Part shown: one piece after another, positions 7,378 through 9,599 of the stretch
Position numbering within the stretch: position 1 is the stretch's first letter
How the letters are laid out: each line of letters begins with the position of its first letter
Assembly: GCA_018725535.1 (NCBI GenBank)
Contig: QLUS01000057.1
Coordinates: 1 to 9,599, forward strand
From: Bacillota bacterium
GTDB lineage: Bacteria > Bacillota > UBA994
Reading direction: 5' to 3'
DNA: 9,599 nt
Program-made: the position numbers and the translations under genes
The notes under the pieces: generated by a model
What the model was told of the DNA's origin: nothing
The model's input: the letters and a program-made list of their open reading frames with translations, nothing else
Databases searched by the model: none

Positions 7378-7850
7378 GAAGACCCCTCCTTTGCTAGGGC
7401 AAACATCAACTGCCCGCCAACGGCTAACTCATCGCCAACGTAGGCCTTAGCTTCCCCTTTGCCAATGCCCATTTTTATGGACAAAATACTTACTTCCAGG
7501 CGCAAACGGTCGCCGGGGAACACCTGCCGCCGAAAGCGCACGCCGTCTATGCCAGCAAAAAACGCTAAGCGCCCCTGGTTCTCGGGCACGGACAGAAGCG
7601 CTACGGCTCCGACCTGCGCTAGGGCCTCGACAATCAGGACCCCAGGCATTACCGGAAAGCCAGGAAAATGGCCCGGAAAGTAAAACTCATTGGCGGTGAC
7701 ATTCTTATAGCCTACTGCCCGCTCGCCCGGCACTAGTTCCTCGATTGTGTCAATTAAGAGGAAGGGGTAGCGATGCGGAATTATCTCCATAATCTCGCGC
7801 ACGCCTAATGCTTGGCGCTCTGCGCATTCTGCCCTCTCGTTCTCACGCAT
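7362..7850 (-). CDS. fabZ: 3-hydroxyacyl-[acyl-carrier-protein] dehydratase FabZ
   Basis: FabZ dehydrates 3-hydroxyacyl-ACP to trans-2-enoyl-ACP in the cytosolic type II fatty-acid synthesis cycle. The 162-residue protein has the hot-dog fold signatures: IPHRYPFLLID (24-34), FPGHFPGFPVMPGVL with catalytic His61, and the active-site Glu75 in VEALAQ. The later FAGIDGVRFRRQVFPGD segment is also typical. The ATG at 7850 has GGAGG 5 nt upstream, so I keep it even though this adds roughly 12 residues before the usual FabZ start. An internal GTG at codon 17 is the alternative. The start overlaps the mreB stop by 1 nt (TAATG), and the 3' end overlaps phoB by 16 nt. Proximity of fabZ to mbl and spoIIID is, as I recall, also seen in Bacillus subtilis. 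Confidence 0.96.
   Translation of the reverse strand: MRENERAECAERQALGVREIMEIIPHRYPFLLIDTIEELVPGERAVGYKNVTANEFYFPGHFPGFPVMPGVLIVEALAQVGAVALLSVPENQGRLAFFAGIDGVRFRRQVFPGDRLRLEVSILSIKMGIGKGEAKAYVGDELAVGGQLMFALAKEGSSSVRS
7383..7392 (-). promoter_or_regulatory. phoB: Shine-Dalgarno site that fixes the phoB start
   Basis: The minus strand reads AAAGGAGGGG, near-perfect complementarity to the 16S rRNA 3' end, with 7 nt between GGAGG and the ATC at 7377. It lies inside the last codons of fabZ. It is the main evidence that phoB initiates at this non-canonical codon rather than 37 codons further in. Confidence 0.8.
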
Positions 7851-8881
7851 TAGTACCTCCGCGCGTCCCGGTGGGACGCATTGGCGGCCCCGCGCAGGAC
7901 ATCAAGGTTCTCTAGCGCTTTGCCGGTGCCGTGCGCCACACAGCTTATAGGGTCATCGACGACGGTGCAGGGCACCTGCGTAACTTCGGCGATAAGCCTG
8001 TCTAAGCCATCTAGGAGCGATCCCCCACCGGTCATAATGATACCCTTGTCCACGATGTCGGCCGCGAGCTCGGGTGGGCAGCGTTCTAACACCGAGCGCA
8101 CCAAGGCTACAATATTGTTGGTGGGCTCAGCAAAGGCCTCTAAGCACTCCAGCGAAGTCAAGGTGATAGAAGCAGGCAGGCCCGAAACAAGGTCGCGCCC
8201 CCTTACGTCCATGCTGGCATTACGGCTCGTGGGGAAGACAGTGCCGACACCGATCTTGATTTCCTCGGCGGTACGTTCGCCAATCAATAAATTGTAGCGC
8301 TTCTTGACATAGCGGACCATGGCCTCGTCAAACTTATCGCCGCCTAAGCGCACGGAGTCGCTGATGACCACGCCGCCTAGCGACATGACGGCTACATCGG
8401 TAGTGCCGCCGCCAATGTCTAGCACCATGCTCCCTTGCGGCTTCCATATATCTATGCCTGCACCAAGCGCTGCGGCCACCGGTTCTTCGATCAGATAACA
8501 CGCCTTAGCGCCTGCATTGGTAACGGCATCTTCTACCGCCCTTTTTTCCACGCTGGTGATGCTGGAGGGAACGCACACTACCACGCGCGGCTTAAACAGG
8601 GGGTTCATGCCACACACTTTTAGGATGAAGTGCTTAAGCATTTTTTCCGTGATGTCAAAGTCAGCGATCACGCCTTCGCGCAGCGGGCGCACAGCAGTGA
8701 TATGCCCGGGCGTTCGTCCGATCATTTTACGCGCTTCTTCGCCGATCGCCAGCACTTTGTTGGTCGTGCGCTCAATCGCGACAACCGATGGCTCATTGAG
8801 TACTATACCCTTACCTCGCACATATACCAATACCGTTGCTGTTCCTAGGTCGATGCCAATGTCTTTACCCCTAAACCACAC
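7850..8881 (-). CDS. mreB: Rod-shape-determining actin homologue, MreB/Mbl family
   Basis: This bacterial actin polymerises under the membrane and guides the cell-wall elongation machinery. The GTG at 8881-8879 has GGGGG 7 nt upstream and gives a 343-residue protein of family length. The frame is open to 8965, but those extra residues are not MreB-like. Actin-fold motifs are phosphate-1 DIGIDLGTAT (7-16), phosphate-2 DIGGGTTD (155-162) and the adenosine motif TGGGSLLDG (about 284-292). LLIGERTAEEIKI and RPLREGVIADFDITEKML are conserved MreB blocks. It is directly downstream of spoIIID, the place held by mbl in Bacillus, so Mbl is the better paralogue name if one is needed. The sequence alone does not separate the two firmly. 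It overlaps fabZ by 1 nt, which suggests a shared transcript. Confidence 0.95.
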   Translation of the reverse strand: MWFRGKDIGIDLGTATVLVYVRGKGIVLNEPSVVAIERTTNKVLAIGEEARKMIGRTPGHITAVRPLREGVIADFDITEKMLKHFILKVCGMNPLFKPRVVVCVPSSITSVEKRAVEDAVTNAGAKACYLIEEPVAAALGAGIDIWKPQGSMVLDIGGGTTDVAVMSLGGVVISDSVRLGGDKFDEAMVRYVKKRYNLLIGERTAEEIKIGVGTVFPTSRNASMDVRGRDLVSGLPASITLTSLECLEAFAEPTNNIVALVRSVLERCPPELAADIVDKGIIMTGGGSLLDGLDRLIAEVTQVPCTVVDDPISCVAHGTGKALENLDVLRGAANASHRDARRY

Positions 8882-8977
8882 GTAATAACCCCCTTGTATG
8901 CTTGTCCGGCTCTGCAGCACAGGACTGCATCTGTCAAAGGGGCTAGTTCTACTTAGCAGGTACATTTTCCTGCGCGT

Positions 8978-9232
8978 TTAAGCGTTGGCGCGCTCGTATT
9001 TGCGGCGGGTAGCGTCGCCACCCCGCAAATGTCTAGTGGCTTTGTTAAACTTGAGAACCTCTGCCACTTCCTCGTACAGGCCGGTGTTAATGGTCTTGAG
9101 CCTGCCTGTAAGGTCCTTATGTACTGTGGACTTCGAGACATCAAAATGGTCGGCTGCAGCACGTACGGTAGCCTTAGTGGCCGAAACATACCTAGCGATT
9201 TCTACTACCCGTTCGTAGATGTGGTCGTTCAC
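8978..9232 (-). CDS. spoIIID: Sporulation transcriptional regulator SpoIIID
   Basis: SpoIIID is a small DNA-binding protein that activates and represses mother-cell genes after sigma-E becomes active. From the GTG at 9232-9230 the product is 84 residues, close to the roughly 93 of the Bacillus protein. It matches the family throughout: the ERVVEIARYVSATKATVR start, the helix-turn-helix FDVSKSTVHKDLTGRL (about 30-45), and the basic C-terminal RHLRGGDATRRKYER. The frame is open to 9340, but residues before the GTG do not resemble SpoIIID. A G-rich ribosome binding site (GGGGGG) lies about 8 nt upstream of the GTG. The 97-nt gap to mreB has no clear terminator, so read-through is likely. A sigma-E-like promoter precedes it. 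Its presence marks the organism as an endospore former. Confidence 0.96.
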   Translation of the reverse strand: MNDHIYERVVEIARYVSATKATVRAAADHFDVSKSTVHKDLTGRLKTINTGLYEEVAEVLKFNKATRHLRGGDATRRKYERANA

Positions 9233-9266
9233 GCTCCCCGCCCCCCGTAGCTCCCCTACTTCAATA

Positions 9267-9296
9267 AATGTATATGAGCGAGGAAGTGGGATATGC
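9267..9296 (-). promoter_or_regulatory. spoIIID: Predicted sigma-E-type promoter of spoIIID
   Basis: On the minus strand GCATATC (9296-9290) matches the sigma-E -35 pattern (G/T)(A/C)ATATT in 6 of 7 positions. TATACATT (9274-9267), 15 nt later, matches the -10 pattern CATACANT in all but its first base. The predicted start is about 28 nt before the spoIIID GTG. In Bacillus, spoIIID is known to be transcribed by sigma-E, so position and motif agree. No transcript evidence is available here. Confidence 0.6.
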
Positions 9297-9307
9297 CTGT
9301 GGCATAT
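9291..9307. repeat. Perfect inverted repeat over the spoIIID -35 region
   Basis: ATATGCC-TGT-GGCATAT has 7-bp arms and a 3-nt centre. One arm coincides with the predicted sigma-E -35 element. It may be an operator that controls spoIIID, or the -35 sequence may simply be mirrored by chance. It does not fit the asymmetric SpoIIID consensus well. Confidence 0.5.
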
Positions 9308-9556
9308 GCTGTTGACGCCCATGACAGAATACCACTGCACCTACAACTTTTCGCAACCGCCAAGCAGGAGGAGAAGGAGGGCAGGTGTTTTGATAGCGGC
9401 TCGTTTCGTATCGCAAGCAAATCGTGCCAGAGACGTAAAACTGGGACTGCTCTTAAGGGGCCTTACTTCCTTGGCCCTAATCACGCAGACAACACCGACA
9501 ATAATGGAATGCCGAAGGGATAGATTGGCATTTCGCTAAAGGAGTAAGGGGAGGTG
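9308..9556. other. Non-coding stretch upstream of spoIIID
   Basis: No frame on either strand resembles a protein I know. Plus-strand open frames here begin inside spoIIID and have no ribosome binding site. A minus-strand frame of about 47 codons ending near 9346 contains a Leu-rich run followed by GGCEKL and then a stop; it looks accidental. An imperfect hairpin (AGGGGCC with GGCCCT, about 9456-9478) is present. I see no clear ncRNA or riboswitch. Confidence 0.4.
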
Positions 9557-9597
9557 AAAAGGGACGGGCCTGTGAAGCAAAAGGCTCCGTCCCTTTT
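9557..9597. terminator. Bidirectional hairpin terminator
   Basis: AAAAGGGACGG (9557-9567) pairs exactly with CCGTCCCTTTT (9587-9597). A further GCC/GGC pairing lies inside (9568-9570 with 9583-9585, one T bulged) around a 12-nt loop. A-rich and T-rich flanks make it a plausible Rho-independent terminator on both strands. On the minus strand it would end an operon upstream of spoIIID, lying beyond the window. The GGGACGG/CCGTCCC core also resembles intergenic palindromes found repeatedly in some Clostridia genomes. Confidence 0.7.
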
Positions 9598-9599
9598 GC

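Noticed and set aside
8932..8937. TTGACA on the minus strand between spoIIID and mreB, as a possible -35 for mreB
   Set aside because: No -10-like hexamer lies 16-18 nt downstream. A CATACAAG nearer mreB lacks a sigma-E -35 partner and would start inside the ribosome binding site.
8956..8973. Small inverted repeat GCAGG/CCTGC just after the spoIIID stop
   Set aside because: Only 5-bp arms and no T-tract follow, so I do not call a terminator here.
9346..9490. Short minus-strand frame with a Leu-rich run and GGCEKL, resembling a lipoprotein signal
   Set aside because: The cysteine is followed almost at once by a stop, the residues before the hydrophobic run do not look like a signal N-region, and no ribosome binding site is evident.
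9219..9539. A 106-codon plus-strand open frame upstream of spoIIID
   Set aside because: It begins inside spoIIID, crosses its promoter, has no ribosome binding site and resembles no family.
9556..9599. Plus-strand frame starting at GTG after GGGGAGG near the window end
   Set aside because: It lies entirely inside the terminator palindrome, and its translation reflects only the repeat.

Overview
This window reads as a chromosomal core region of a spore-forming Bacillota, probably a moderately GC-rich member of the Clostridia. The evidence is a clear SpoIIID (mother-cell sporulation regulator) directly followed by an MreB/Mbl-type actin homologue, Bacillus-like TTAACA Pho boxes, strong purine-rich ribosome binding sites, and many GTG/TTG starts. 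Every recognised gene lies on the minus strand, so transcription runs from high to low coordinates. I see no CRISPR array, rRNA, tRNA, transposase, integrase or phage gene.

In transcription order: a bidirectional hairpin terminator (9557-9597) and a stretch with no recognisable gene (9308-9556) precede a predicted sigma-E-type promoter (9267-9296) and spoIIID. Then come mreB/mbl, fabZ, phoB and phoR, tightly packed from mreB on (mreB/fabZ overlap 1 nt, fabZ/phoB 16 nt, phoB/phoR 8 nt). A 106-nt control region follows. It holds two Pho boxes with an 11-bp period, a -10 hexamer, and three copies of a GTGAATC element. It drives the phosphate operon pstS-pstC-pstA-pstB-phoU, which ends at a strong intrinsic terminator (810-853). 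Beyond it lie udk (uridine kinase) and the first 30 codons of tdk (thymidine kinase), which runs off the window edge.

The genes form a coherent phosphate module. PhoR/PhoB sense starvation and should activate pstS through the Pho boxes. PstSCAB imports phosphate, and PhoU couples transporter state to PhoR. The upstream block joins this module to a sporulation regulator, cell shape and fatty-acid synthesis. udk and tdk are pyrimidine salvage kinases.

Three genes are broken in frame: udk near 549-567, pstA in the run at 2411-2413 and pstS in the run at 4436-4440. The pstA and pstS cases are one-base length differences in homopolymers of conserved genes, and udk can be repaired the same way. 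Read or assembly error is therefore more likely than gene decay. phoB has no ATG/GTG/TTG at its conserved N-terminus and appears to start at ATC behind a near-ideal Shine-Dalgarno. I do not see a new biological system here. The best second looks are the GTGAATC cluster, the ATC start, the sporulation-to-phosphate gene linkage and the strong hairpin inside pstC.
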